The notes beneath the pieces were generated by a model. It worked only from the letters and a program-made list of their open reading frames with translations, did no database searches and was not told the origin of the DNA. Shown piece by piece: positions 1-7,796 of a DNA stretch of 64,000 nt (the first letter of the stretch is position 1; every line of letters begins with the position of its first letter). The stretch covers positions 1 through 64,000 of the forward strand of contig NZ_PQCC01000002.1 of the NCBI RefSeq assembly GCF_002964785.1, written 5' to 3'. The stretch is from Pseudoalteromonas sp. T1lg48. GTDB taxonomy: Bacteria > Pseudomonadota > Gammaproteobacteria > Enterobacterales > Alteromonadaceae. The translations under genes were made by a program, and so were the position numbers.

Positions 1-37
1 GCCCACACAGATGACTGCTGCATATTTTTAAAGAACG
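1..37 (-). promoter_or_regulatory. Leader of an rRNA operon (boxA-like antitermination region)
   Basis: Read on the minus strand, positions 37-21 give a boxA-like TTCTTTAAAAATA element and 12-1 end in ATCTGTGTGGGC. The second string is very close to the leader just upstream of 16S rRNA in enteric and related gammaproteobacteria. Together with the two stacked promoters upstream, this indicates that a 16S rRNA gene begins a short way beyond the left edge. The rRNA itself is not in the window, so its identity is inferred from the leader. Confidence 0.75.
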
Positions 38-70
38 TTTCGAGTTGCTTTCGCGTCTCGAGGGCTGCGC

Positions 71-98
71 ATTCTACTCAACCCTGATTTGTTGTCAA
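71..98 (-). promoter_or_regulatory. rRNA operon promoter P2 (proximal)
   Basis: On the minus strand a perfect -35 TTGACA (98-93), a 16-base spacer and a -10 TAGAAT (76-71) are followed by a GC-rich discriminator (GCGCAGCCC). GC-rich discriminators and 16-base spacers are typical of stringently controlled rRNA promoters. The start of transcription would lie about 35 bases upstream of the boxA-like leader element. Confidence 0.8.
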
Positions 99-206
99 CA
101 CTTAATTTTGAGAAAGTTTAAAGTTTCTTAAAACTCAGTTTTACTTGACTCAACCTTCACCTCGTTCAGCGCTATTCGTTGCTGTCCGCCGTGTCGGTGG
201 ATGCGC

Positions 207-234
207 ATTATAGGGAGAAACGATTTCGACGCAA
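207..234 (-). promoter_or_regulatory. rRNA operon promoter P1 (distal)
   Basis: On the minus strand: -35 TTGCGT (234-229), 16-base spacer ending CTCCC, and -10 TATAAT (212-207) followed by GCGC. The CTCCCTATAATGCGC core closely matches the well-known E. coli rrn P1 core promoter. It sits about 136 bases upstream of P2, the usual tandem P1/P2 arrangement. An AT-rich region upstream (235-310) could serve as an UP element or Fis-binding region; this is inference. Confidence 0.8.
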
Positions 235-394
235 CCCCTTTTTTGAAGAAAATTGCGAAAAATAGCCTTTTGCGTATCAATTGATTAATAAGCACCCAAA
301 ACCGGATGTTAAGTAGCCAAATTCTGGCCTTGTTATGATTCTTCCGTGGCAGGACTACTAAGTATTGAACAACTGCGGTAAAGATCAAGGTAGG

Positions 395-431
395 AATCTA
401 AAAATAATAACGGCGAGTCTAAGCTCGCCGT
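395..431 (-). terminator. Intrinsic terminator of cnoX
   Basis: An 8-bp stem (410-417 pairing with 424-431, loop TCTAAG) is followed on the minus strand by TTATTATTTTTAG. This is a rho-independent terminator for the minus-strand gene ending at 474. It separates cnoX transcription from the rRNA promoters that read in the same direction just downstream. Confidence 0.8.
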
Positions 432-473
432 AGTCATATCTATACCTATATATGTAGGTACTCAAAAATAGCC

Positions 474-1331
474 CTAGTAAAGAATGCTATATAGTTTTCT
501 GCGCGACGCCGCCGCCAAGGCATCCCCCTCTGGTAGGCTGGCGATAATATCAAGGTAGAACTTCTTCGCATCGGCAAAGTTAAGATCTTTCTTTAGCACT
601 AAAAATAAAGTTTCGAGCGCTTCTGCTTTACGGCCGGCATCATTAAAAGCCACCGCCAGTTTCACCTTAAGCTCTAAATTATCGCCTTGCTGCTCAATTT
701 CCTGCTGCAATGTGCGGATCTCAGGAGAGTCTTGTGCCTGCTCTGCTTGCTCTAGTTTTGCTTTGATATTGTTGTAGTAGGCATCCTGCTCCGCCAGCGC
801 TATGGTATCAAGTAAAGCTTTTGCATCCTCTAACTTATGTATTTGAATACAGATATCGGTTAGTACCAGTTTGATTCGGGCATTCTGAGGATCTATTTCA
901 TAGGCTTGCTTGGCATATTTAAAGGCATCATTCAGGTTGTCTGCTGCTAACGCCGCTTTGGCCTGCTGTAATAAAGCATCTTCCGGCTGTGGCAGATGCT
1001 TTTGCAATGCTTCTTTTATTTGTTGCTCGCTTTGCGCGCCCGGCAACATGTCTACCGGGGCCCCACCTTTTAATAGCACTAGGGTAGGTAATGCCTGCAG
1101 ACCAATTTGCTGTGCCAACTGACTGGCCAAGGCTTGCTGAAGGTCACAGTCCAGGGTAGCAACGATAAGATGCTGCTGATATTGCTGCGCTAAACCATCG
1201 AGAATACGTGCCTGCTCTTGGCATTCATGGCTTTGCGCCGAGTAGAAGCTCAAGGCAACGATATTGTCTTCGGAAGTTTGTCCTAAAACCTGCTGAATAT
1301 TTTCAGCAGTAAGTTGAATTTGATTCGTCAT
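474..1331 (-). CDS. cnoX: CnoX-like thioredoxin/TPR co-chaperone
   Basis: The 285-residue protein has a thioredoxin fold over residues 1 to about 110, then TPR-like helices to the end (for example residues 115-150, rich in alanine and leucine). This is the architecture of CnoX (formerly YbbN), a chaperedoxin that guards substrates against oxidation and hands them to GroEL/ES and DnaK. The first active-site cysteine is absent: the motif is SHEC (34-37), leaving one cysteine as in E. coli CnoX, so it is probably not a general disulfide reductase. The gene is divergent from the M20 peptidase, with starts under 80 bases apart, and has its own terminator. Family assignment is confident; chaperone activity follows from the family. 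Confidence 0.88.
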   Translation of the reverse strand: MTNQIQLTAENIQQVLGQTSEDNIVALSFYSAQSHECQEQARILDGLAQQYQQHLIVATLDCDLQQALASQLAQQIGLQALPTLVLLKGGAPVDMLPGAQSEQQIKEALQKHLPQPEDALLQQAKAALAADNLNDAFKYAKQAYEIDPQNARIKLVLTDICIQIHKLEDAKALLDTIALAEQDAYYNNIKAKLEQAEQAQDSPEIRTLQQEIEQQGDNLELKVKLAVAFNDAGRKAEALETLFLVLKKDLNFADAKKFYLDIIASLPEGDALAAASRRKLYSILY

Positions 1332-1406
1332 GGTTAAGTTGCCATCTATTTAGAATTAGGCTTTGATATGGAGTCAAAGATCACAATTACAAGTGTAAGG
1401 AATATT

Positions 1407-2726
1407 ATGGGTTTTCTGCAAAATATGACAATAGCGAGCACGGCGTTATTATTAACCACGGCATTGCCCGCCGGCGCCGCTATTAAGGTTAACGAACGCT
1501 TGCCCGAGCTGGAAAAGCTCTATTTGGACTTACACCAATCCCCGGAGCTATCCTTACAAGAACAAAAAACCGGTGAAAAAATAGCGAGTCAATTAAAGCG
1601 CCTTGGCTTTGAGGTCACCTCTGAGGTGGGTGGGTATGGCGTGGTTGGACTGCTGAAAAATGGTGATGGCCCTACTATTATGATCCGCACCGACACCGAC
1701 GGTTTACCCATTACCGAACAAACCGGTGTTTCCTATGCTTCTAAGGTGAAGGTACTAAATGAAGACGGCACTCAGGTCGGCGTGATGCACGGCTGTGGTC
1801 ACGATATTCACATGACCAGCTTTATTGGCACCGCCGAGCACCTGGTCGCCCACAAAGACCAATGGCAAGGCACCCTAATGATGGTGGCTCAACCCGCTGA
1901 GGAGGTCGGTGCCGGCGCCAAAGCCATGTTAAACGAAGGACTCTTTAGCCAATTTGCCAAGCCGGATCATATTTTAGCCCTGCATGTCAGTGCCAGCGTC
2001 CCCGCGGGTAAAGTTGCATTAAAGCCCGAATACACCATGGCCAGCGTCGACTCCGTTGATATTCATGTCAAAGGCAAAGGCGGCCACGGTGCTTACCCGC
2101 ATACCACTATCGACCCTGTGGTGCTCGCTTCTCGTATCGTGCTGGCCTTACAAACGATCACCAGCCGCGAGCTCTCTCCTCTTGAGCCTTCGGTAGTCAC
2201 CGTAGGTTCAATTCACGGTGGTAGTAAACACAATGTTATTTCCAACGAGGTCAAACTCCAGCTGACATTACGCAGCTATAACCCGGCGGTACGCGAACAA
2301 CAGATTGCGGCGATTAAGCGCATTACCGCGGGTATTGCCGCCAGTGCCGGGCTTGAAGAATCACTTTACCCTGAAGTGGTGGTTCATGAGGCCGAGTCTA
2401 TTCCCTCGACCTACAATAACCCGGAGCAAACCGCTCGCGTCACCCAGGCCATTAAAGCGGCCATTGGCGCCGATAATGTTGAGTTGACCGAGCCAGTCAT
2501 GGCCGGTGAAGACTTTGGTTTATATGGCCGTACCGAAGACAAGCTGCCTATTACCCTATTCTGGCTAGGTGGTGTAAACCCGGATACTTATAAGAAGGCA
2601 ATGAAAAACAATACCCAGTTGCCGTCATTGCATTCGAGTAAGTTTGCTCCGGATTACCAAAAGGCGATTCCAACAGGGGTCAACGCCATGAGTAATGCAG
2701 CATTGGCCTTGTTTAATGGAAATTAA
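1407..2726 (+). CDS. Exported M20-family amidohydrolase/peptidase
   Basis: The protein has 439 residues from ATG 1407, chosen because AAGGAA lies 7 bases upstream and translation then begins directly with a signal peptide (hydrophobic segment, cleavage near PAGA-A around residue 25). An upstream in-frame ATG at 1368 would put a polar stretch before the signal. The mature part is an M20D metallo-amidohydrolase: metal-ligand motif MHGCGHDIHM near residue 126, AEE near 160, GKGGHGAYPH in the lid region, and a late AGEDFG motif. The family includes hippurate and indoleacetyl-amino-acid hydrolases and aminoacyl-glutamate carboxypeptidases, so it probably removes acyl groups from amino acids in the periplasm. 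The substrate cannot be told. It converges with topB, with stop codons overlapping. Confidence 0.85.
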   Translation: MGFLQNMTIASTALLLTTALPAGAAIKVNERLPELEKLYLDLHQSPELSLQEQKTGEKIASQLKRLGFEVTSEVGGYGVVGLLKNGDGPTIMIRTDTDGLPITEQTGVSYASKVKVLNEDGTQVGVMHGCGHDIHMTSFIGTAEHLVAHKDQWQGTLMMVAQPAEEVGAGAKAMLNEGLFSQFAKPDHILALHVSASVPAGKVALKPEYTMASVDSVDIHVKGKGGHGAYPHTTIDPVVLASRIVLALQTITSRELSPLEPSVVTVGSIHGGSKHNVISNEVKLQLTLRSYNPAVREQQIAAIKRITAGIAASAGLEESLYPEVVVHEAESIPSTYNNPEQTARVTQAIKAAIGADNVELTEPVMAGEDFGLYGRTEDKLPITLFWLGGVNPDTYKKAMKNNTQLPSLHSSKFAPDYQKAIPTGVNAMSNAALALFNGN

Positions 2727-4645
2727 GCCTGAGCTTTACTGCTTTTCGGGCGCGGGCTCTTTCTTCTCGCGCCCTTAAACTTCCTTTTTACCTGACTCTT
2801 GATATGTGAAAACTGACGACTGTCACAGTTTTTTGCTTCTTCTATTAATGCCCCTAGTTGCCCAACCAAGGGCTGCATAAAATCATCGTACTTAAGCTGT
2901 TTCTCTGCAATTTTTGCCAAGGCCATTTCCCAATGAGCGGTCATGTCCGGTGTTGAAAGGGTGTCAGGCAAGGCATTGAGCAGCGCCACACCCGTTTCTG
3001 TGGCAACAATGGTCTTGCCACTGCGAGCAAGGAAGCCGCGGGTAAACAATAACTCGATAATGCTGGCGCGGGTCGCCTCTGTACCCAGGCCATCGGTTTC
3101 CCGCAGCACCTTACGGATATCCGGGTCTTTCACATAACGGGAAATAGCGGTCATCGCTGCAAGCAAGGTGGCATCGGTAAAATGCGCCGGTGGTGTGGTG
3201 TTTTTATCTAAACGCCGCGCATCCTCGCACAGTACCTGCTGACCCAGGCTTAAAGGCGGTAAGCTAGGCGCTTCTTTTTCTTCTTTATTAGGCAACAACA
3301 CCTTAAAGCCGCGCGCTATTTCTTCTTTGGCCTTGGTGCTGAACTTGCCGCCGGCTATCTCTGCTTCCACATCGGTTTGATGGTAACGGTAGGCGGGCAT
3401 AAATTGCATCACGTACTGGCGACAGATCAGCTCGTACACGCGGCGCTCCGTCTCTGTGAGCTGCGCCGACGTCTTTTTATTGGTCGGCACTATGGCATGG
3501 TGGGCGGCAACCTTGGCATCGTTAAAGCAACGTGCTTTTTTTGTGGGATCCGCGGTAGCAAGCTGCTCTTTGGAAAACACGCCGTTGGCAATCACACTTT
3601 CGATGATTTTAGGCGCTTGCTGGAAATGATCCTTAGGCAGATACCTATTATCCGAGCGTGGATAAGTGATCAAGGTATGCTTTTCATAAAGACTTTGGCA
3701 AGTATCAAGTACCGCTTTGGCTGGTAACCCGAAGCGCTTGGCGGCATCGATTTGCAATGCCGACAGGTTATAAGGCAAGGGCGCCTGCTCTTGTTTTTCT
3801 GCCCTTTTTACCTGGGAGATCACACCTTGCTGACCCTTGATACGAGAGATAACGTTGTCGGCCAGGGCTTGAACTAACACCCGACCTTGCTCATCCTGAT
3901 AAGGCCGACAGGCTTCGCTGGGCTGCCACTTTAATGCAAACCCCTGTCGCTCTTGGGTGCGCATCAGAGCCTCAACCTCATAGAAAGGCTTGCTGACAAA
4001 CTCCTTGATTTCCTTATCCCGCGCTACAACCAAGCCAAGGATCGGCGTTTGCACCCGGCCGACGGAGAGCACGCCCTTATAGCCGCCTTTTTGACCCGCC
4101 AGGGTATAGGCACGGGTGAGGTTCATGCCAAACAGCCAATCGGCACGCGAGCGCGCCAAGGCCGAGACGCTGAGTGGAATAAATTCCGCGTTGGCACGTA
4201 ATTGCCCCAGCGCTTTTTTCACCGCCGGTAAGTTTAAGTCGCTGATCAGTAATCGCTGGATGCTTTGCTTTTGGGCCGCGCTCAATTTAGCCTGGGAAAT
4301 CACTTCATCGACCAACAGCTGCCCTTCCCTGTCGGGGTCGCCGGCATGCACAATCACAGATGCTTGCTTGATCAGCTTTTTGACCAAGGTAAGTTGCTTG
4401 CGGGTTTTAGTCTTGGCTTTGAGTTGCCATTGCTGTGGCACTATGGGCAGGTGCTGTATTTGCCACTTTTTATAGGCCTCATCATAATCATCAGGCTCTG
4501 CTTGCTCTAACAAATGGCCGATGCACCAGGTAACACAATCGCCGTTGCCCAGCTCTATATAACCGTCTTTTTTGTTATGAGGTTTAGGCAAGGCGGCGGC
4601 GATGGCACGCCCCAGGGAAGGTTTTTCAGCGATATAAAGCTTCAT
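2723..4645 (-). CDS. topB: DNA topoisomerase III
   Basis: Type IA topoisomerase that decatenates single-stranded DNA junctions. Start at ATG 4645 gives MKLYIAEKPS, as in E. coli TopB; an upstream ATG (4663) would add six residues without family support. The product has 640 residues. The Toprim domain shows EKPS at residues 7-10 and the DPDREGQLLVDEV metal motif. The active-site tyrosine is in LITYPRSDNRYLP near residue 328, and SVGRVQTP is also present. The tail is lysine/arginine rich, as in other TopB proteins that bind DNA through a basic C-terminus. It overlaps the convergent M20 gene at the stop codons. Confidence 0.95.
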   Translation of the reverse strand: MKLYIAEKPSLGRAIAAALPKPHNKKDGYIELGNGDCVTWCIGHLLEQAEPDDYDEAYKKWQIQHLPIVPQQWQLKAKTKTRKQLTLVKKLIKQASVIVHAGDPDREGQLLVDEVISQAKLSAAQKQSIQRLLISDLNLPAVKKALGQLRANAEFIPLSVSALARSRADWLFGMNLTRAYTLAGQKGGYKGVLSVGRVQTPILGLVVARDKEIKEFVSKPFYEVEALMRTQERQGFALKWQPSEACRPYQDEQGRVLVQALADNVISRIKGQQGVISQVKRAEKQEQAPLPYNLSALQIDAAKRFGLPAKAVLDTCQSLYEKHTLITYPRSDNRYLPKDHFQQAPKIIESVIANGVFSKEQLATADPTKKARCFNDAKVAAHHAIVPTNKKTSAQLTETERRVYELICRQYVMQFMPAYRYHQTDVEAEIAGGKFSTKAKEEIARGFKVLLPNKEEKEAPSLPPLSLGQQVLCEDARRLDKNTTPPAHFTDATLLAAMTAISRYVKDPDIRKVLRETDGLGTEATRASIIELLFTRGFLARSGKTIVATETGVALLNALPDTLSTPDMTAHWEMALAKIAEKQLKYDDFMQPLVGQLGALIEEAKNCDSRQFSHIKSQVKRKFKGARRKSPRPKSSKAQA

Positions 4646-4710
4646 AGCAAAATAACTGTTCATCCATACAGTAAGAAACAGTGTAGTGCAAAACCCTTGC
4701 TGAAGAAAGC

Positions 4711-5199
4711 TTAATTGGCGGCGGTGGGCTTAGCGCGAGCTTTTAACCAATAAACAATGGGTAAATAGCAAAGCACTATGGTGGCGATATTGATGATGGG
4801 GATAATCGTTTTGAACAGGTAAGCACTGTTGTAACTTAAATCCCATAGGTGTCGGTCGGCTAAGCGCCACATTTGCAAAAAAGGCACCGCAACAACAATC
4901 AGCTGGCCCATGATGCTTTGCCACAGGTGGACCTTACCGCGTACGCCCCAATATGCAATGATGGCCATCCAGGTGATGTCATTACCTGCCCAAATAACAT
5001 AGCGCCAGAACTTTTGCGTATCCCAGGAGAATATCCATTCGTGGATCAGCGCGCCGTATAAGAAAAAGCCGGCGGTCAGCAGCGCAAAGCGGATGCCTTT
5101 GGCATCTTTAATAATGGCAAGAACAATGATCGCCGGCACTATCAGTGCCGCCGAACTGTTATTGAGAAGCAGAAGAAAGTCTTCGAACCAATCTGGCAT
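4711..5199 (-). CDS. Small polytopic membrane protein, function unknown
   Basis: The 162-residue product has about five hydrophobic helices (roughly 18-35, 38-55, 70-88, 96-115 and 132-150) and a lysine/arginine-containing C-terminus. It is rich in tryptophan (WIFSWDTQKFW and others). I do not recognise the family. Translation starts at ATG 5199 immediately after a five-copy 11-bp tandem repeat whose last unit supplies the AAGG Shine-Dalgarno seven bases upstream. A 38-residue ORF ends just before the repeat, so the two may be co-transcribed. The open frame, hydrophobic pattern and ribosome-binding site support a real gene. Confidence 0.75.
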   Translation of the reverse strand: MPDWFEDFLLLLNNSSAALIVPAIIVLAIIKDAKGIRFALLTAGFFLYGALIHEWIFSWDTQKFWRYVIWAGNDITWMAIIAYWGVRGKVHLWQSIMGQLIVVAVPFLQMWRLADRHLWDLSYNSAYLFKTIIPIINIATIVLCYLPIVYWLKARAKPTAAN

Positions 5200-5254
5200 A
5201 GGTAGGCCTTAGGTAAACCTTAGGTAAACCTTAGGTACACCGTAGGTACGCCTT
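5200..5254 (-). repeat. Five tandem 11-bp repeats carrying Shine-Dalgarno sequences
   Basis: On the minus strand five consecutive 11-mers of pattern AAGGYNTACCT (copies at 5254-5244, 5243-5233, 5232-5222, 5221-5211 and 5210-5200) fill the whole gap between the 38-residue ORF and the ATG of the membrane protein at 5199. Two copies are identical (AAGGTTTACCT). Each unit except ACGGTGTACCT contains AAGG. Each is nearly self-complementary (AGGT and ACCT arms), so neighbouring units could pair and hide or expose the functional ribosome-binding site. Confidence 0.9.
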
Positions 5255-5256
5255 TG

Positions 5257-5373
5257 TTAGCCCTGAGGCTGCTTATGTTCTTGATCCTGACCCTGATCGT
5301 CTTCGTGGTCGGTTTTGTCATCAGAGCCACCGCCATTACCCGGCATATAAGCAAACTTGTTTAAAATAGCCAT
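5257..5373 (-). CDS. Small ORF, 38 residues, unknown function
   Basis: A short open frame reads MAILNKFAYMPGNGGG and then an acidic, charged tail (DDKTDHEDDQGQDQEH). It is preceded by a strong ribosome-binding site: AGGAGAAGGA lies directly before ATG 5373. A plausible promoter with -35 TTGGCA lies at 5444-5415. The protein has no signal peptide or membrane segment. I do not recognise a family. The good translation signals make it more convincing than a random ORF of this size. It lies between pomB and the small membrane protein, reading the same way as both. Confidence 0.55.
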   Translation of the reverse strand: MAILNKFAYMPGNGGGSDDKTDHEDDQGQDQEHKQPQG

Positions 5374-5414
5374 TCCTTCTCCTATTGTTTGTTTCTAATT
5401 CGTAAACTAGGCAT

Positions 5415-5444
5415 AAAATAACGAATTTTTTCAACAAGTGCCAA
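5415..5444 (-). promoter_or_regulatory. Candidate promoter for the 38-residue ORF and small membrane protein
   Basis: On the minus strand, -35 TTGGCA (5444-5439), an 18-base spacer and -10 TATTTT (5420-5415). It lies directly after the pomB stop codon and about 40 bases before the ORF start, so these two genes can be transcribed independently of pomAB. Confidence 0.45.
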
Positions 5445-5447
5445 TAC

Positions 5448-6374
5448 TTACTGTACTACTTCTATCGGCTCCGACTCTTTCGCCTTACCCTGCATAATGG
5501 ATATTTCTACGCGACGGTTACGCTTACGGTCTTCGTCGGTTTCATTGGGCACCAGAGGCCGGGTATCGGCATGACCGACCACCACCATGCGGTTTTTATC
5601 GAAACCCTCTACCTTTTGCATCTCACTGGCAACGGCTACCGCTCTCTTGGCACTGAGATCCCAGTTATTGGTATAAAGCTCATTGGCGACCTGAAAATCA
5701 TCGGTGTGACCGGAAACGGTGATCTCCCCGGGCACATCTTTGAGCAAGCGGGCAATGTCATGCACTATGGGCTTAAACTGCGGCTGCAAAAACGCGCTGC
5801 CTGATGGGAAAGAGCCATTTTCACGAATACGAATGATGATCTGTTGACCAAGGGATTCCAGCTCGATGGCACCATCGATAATTTGTTGCTCCAGCTGCTG
5901 GGCTATTTTCTTCACCAGCTCGTTGACCCTTTCTTGATCCGCCGTGGCAATCGCCTGCTGTTGTTCTTGTTGCTGTTCGGTGCTCGAAGATTCACCGCCA
6001 CGCTGATCGCCACGTTGCTCCTGGCGACCACCGGCCGAGTCTTCATCACCGGCCTGGAACTCCAGCATTTGCTGGGTCATTTCCGTTGTTTGCTGCTGAA
6101 TGGTTTCAATGGGGGTAGGTTCCGGTCGCCCGGGCTTAAACTCCATGGCGATCACACTGGTGCCCTTGGGGATATCTTTCACTTCCAGCTTATTTTGCAC
6201 CCCGAAGGCAAACTTCATCGACCCAGCGATCTGCTTAAACTTCAGTACATCCATTTCCGAAAACGCCAGCAGCAGCACGAAGAAACACATCAACAGCGAC
6301 ATCAGATCGGCAAAGGTCCCCATCCACTGGGGTAACCCGGGAGGAGGACACTTACAAGGTTGCTCGTCGGACAT
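5448..6374 (-). CDS. pomB: Sodium-driven flagellar stator subunit PomB
   Basis: The 308-residue protein is very like Vibrio PomB: N-terminal CKCPPPGLPQWMGTFADLMS, one membrane helix carrying the ion-binding aspartate (Asp23 here), a glutamine/glutamate-rich linker (about 95-150), and a C-terminal OmpA-like peptidoglycan-binding domain with SGHTDD and RNRRVEI. With PomA it forms the Na+ channel that turns the flagellar motor and anchors to the cell wall. ATG 6374 is preferred to ATG 6380 because GAGGA then stands six bases upstream. It follows pomA closely, with a 13-base gap. The PomB-type sequence suggests Na+ rather than H+ coupling, matching the NQR Na+ pump in the same window. Confidence 0.93.
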   Translation of the reverse strand: MSDEQPCKCPPPGLPQWMGTFADLMSLLMCFFVLLLAFSEMDVLKFKQIAGSMKFAFGVQNKLEVKDIPKGTSVIAMEFKPGRPEPTPIETIQQQTTEMTQQMLEFQAGDEDSAGGRQEQRGDQRGGESSSTEQQQEQQQAIATADQERVNELVKKIAQQLEQQIIDGAIELESLGQQIIIRIRENGSFPSGSAFLQPQFKPIVHDIARLLKDVPGEITVSGHTDDFQVANELYTNNWDLSAKRAVAVASEMQKVEGFDKNRMVVVGHADTRPLVPNETDEDRKRNRRVEISIMQGKAKESEPIEVVQ

Positions 6375-6387
6375 ACTCATTCCTCGC

Positions 6388-7149
6388 TCATGCCTCGGTA
6401 TCTAACTGACGCTTAGACTCGGCAAGGTAATTCTTTAAAATGCCCTCGATCACCTTGGGGTTTTGACCGTCTTGAATTCCCAAAATCGCATCGAGGATCA
6501 GGCGCTGATTAAGCTCTTCTTCGTCTTTACGCAACTCCAGCTTAGACTGGATGGGAATGGCGATCACGTTCGCTAAAAAGGCACCATACAGGGTCGTTAA
6601 CAAGGCCACCGCCATGGCCGGGCCAATGGCCTTGGGGTCATCCATATTAGATAGCATGGCCACCAGGCCGATAAGGGTGCCTATCATGCCCATGGCGGGG
6701 GCGATATCGCCGAGCGCTTTAAATAAACCGGCGCCCTGCTGATGACGCGCCGAGGTCAGCATAATGTCTTTTTGTAAGGTGGCACGTACCACATCGGCAT
6801 CATGACCATCGACCAGCATGTCTATGCCCTTACGCATAAATTTGTTGCTGATATCCGCTTCTTCCAGCGCCAAGAAGCCGCCTTTACGGGCCGAATCCGC
6901 CAGCTCTACGGCTTTTTCAATCAGCTCATCCGGCGACTCTATTTTAAACATAAAGGCCTTGCCGGCCACCTTACCAATGGCAAAGAACTGCCCCATGGTG
7001 TAATTAGCAAGAACAATAAACAGCGAGCCACCAAAAACGATCAGTACCGACGGGGTGTTGTAAAACATACTTACATCGCCACCGAGTACCATAGACATGA
7101 CTACAAAGCCTATCGCCCCGAGAATACCAATAATGGTTGCTAAATCCAC
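6388..7149 (-). CDS. pomA: Sodium-driven flagellar stator subunit PomA
   Basis: MotA/TolQ/ExbB-family membrane protein with four helices, forming the stator pentamer around PomB and contacting FliG. I place the start at GTG 7149 (VDLATIIGILG), because this matches the N-terminus and 253-residue length of Vibrio PomA and GGAGG lies four bases upstream. A TTG- or ATG-started extension to 7236 would add 29 polar residues with no family counterpart. Conserved stretches are seen: FMRKGIDMLVDGHDADVVR (cytoplasmic loop), GDIAPAMGMIGTLIGLVAML and GPAMAVALLTTLYGA (helices 3 and 4). It heads the pomA-pomB operon. Confidence 0.93.
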   Translation of the reverse strand: MDLATIIGILGAIGFVVMSMVLGGDVSMFYNTPSVLIVFGGSLFIVLANYTMGQFFAIGKVAGKAFMFKIESPDELIEKAVELADSARKGGFLALEEADISNKFMRKGIDMLVDGHDADVVRATLQKDIMLTSARHQQGAGLFKALGDIAPAMGMIGTLIGLVAMLSNMDDPKAIGPAMAVALLTTLYGAFLANVIAIPIQSKLELRKDEEELNQRLILDAILGIQDGQNPKVIEGILKNYLAESKRQLDTEA

Positions 7150-7272
7150 ACGTCCTCCACCCACAGTTACTGCATTGTGCACCTCTTTGAGCTCGGCTCG
7201 GGTGCTCAATACCAATTTTATTAATGTCTTGCCCAATCTAGCGAGCCAAACACAAGACTAGCTAGGTTAAAA

Positions 7273-7301
7273 ATTATTCATACAGAGCGACTGTATGTCA
7301 T
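7273..7301 (-). promoter_or_regulatory. Candidate pomA promoter with an inverted repeat in the spacer
   Basis: On the minus strand, -35 ATGACA (7301-7296), a 17-base spacer and -10 AATAAT (7278-7273), about 125 bases before the GTG start. The spacer is almost entirely an inverted repeat, TACAG-N5-CTGTA (7281-7295), which could be an operator. The remainder of the 7150-7548 gap shows nothing else beyond the xseB promoter. Confidence 0.45.
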
Positions 7302-7482
7302 AATTTTCGCCTTGTTATCCCGAGTGTTTATCTGTCGCTATAACTGCTCACTTCATCAATGCAATTGGTATAAAAATTTGCCGCTATTATAAATACTCTT
7401 AGGCTATCGGCAACTGACGCAATTACTTAACCCTTTTATTTAAAATTCTGCGCATCAGGGCGGGCGAAAATCATCACCGCCT

Positions 7483-7511
7483 TTGACCTGGTCACGGAAT
7501 GCCCCTAAAAT
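7483..7511 (+). promoter_or_regulatory. Promoter of xseB-ispA-dxs
   Basis: -35 TTGACC (7483-7488), 17-base spacer, -10 TAAAAT (7506-7511). This is a good sigma-70 match located 38 bases before the xseB start codon, on the strand of the operon. Confidence 0.65.
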
Positions 7512-7548
7512 TGGCGCTCTTAGTAATTCAGTAACGAGAGCGCAGGCA

Positions 7549-7788
7549 ATGGCCCAAAAAAAACCAGAAAACCTCACCTTTGAGGACGCAATCAACGAAC
7601 TGAGCCAAATTGTCACTGAGATGGAACAAGGCGATATGCCCCTGGAACATTCTTTAAAGCAGTTTGAACGTGGTATCAGCCTGGCCAATGCCTCGGCGCA
7701 AAAACTGGATCATGCACAGCAAAAGGTGAGCATGCTGATGAGTAATGATCTCGATGCCGAATTAACGCCTATGGACACTCAAGAGTAA
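7549..7788 (+). CDS. xseB: Exodeoxyribonuclease VII small subunit
   Basis: 79 residues from ATG 7549 (MAQKKPENLTFEDAINELSQIV). An in-frame start at 7483 lies inside the promoter and would add residues foreign to the family. XseB is a helical hairpin protein that binds XseA in large multimers to degrade single-stranded DNA to oligonucleotides. The family signature FEDAINELSQIVTEMEQGD and FERGISLANASAQKLDHAQQKV are present. It is the first gene of the operon with ispA (8-base gap) and dxs, an arrangement widely conserved in gammaproteobacteria. Confidence 0.93.
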   Translation: MAQKKPENLTFEDAINELSQIVTEMEQGDMPLEHSLKQFERGISLANASAQKLDHAQQKVSMLMSNDLDAELTPMDTQE

Positions 7789-7796
7789 TAGTCACT

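Noticed and set aside
128..388. 86-residue minus-strand open frame
   Set aside because: It lies across the rRNA promoter P1 and its AT-rich upstream region, has no ribosome-binding site and does not look like a protein family.
7149..7236. N-terminal extension of PomA by 29 residues
   Set aside because: The extension is polar, has no counterpart in PomA proteins, and GGAGG precedes the GTG at 7149.
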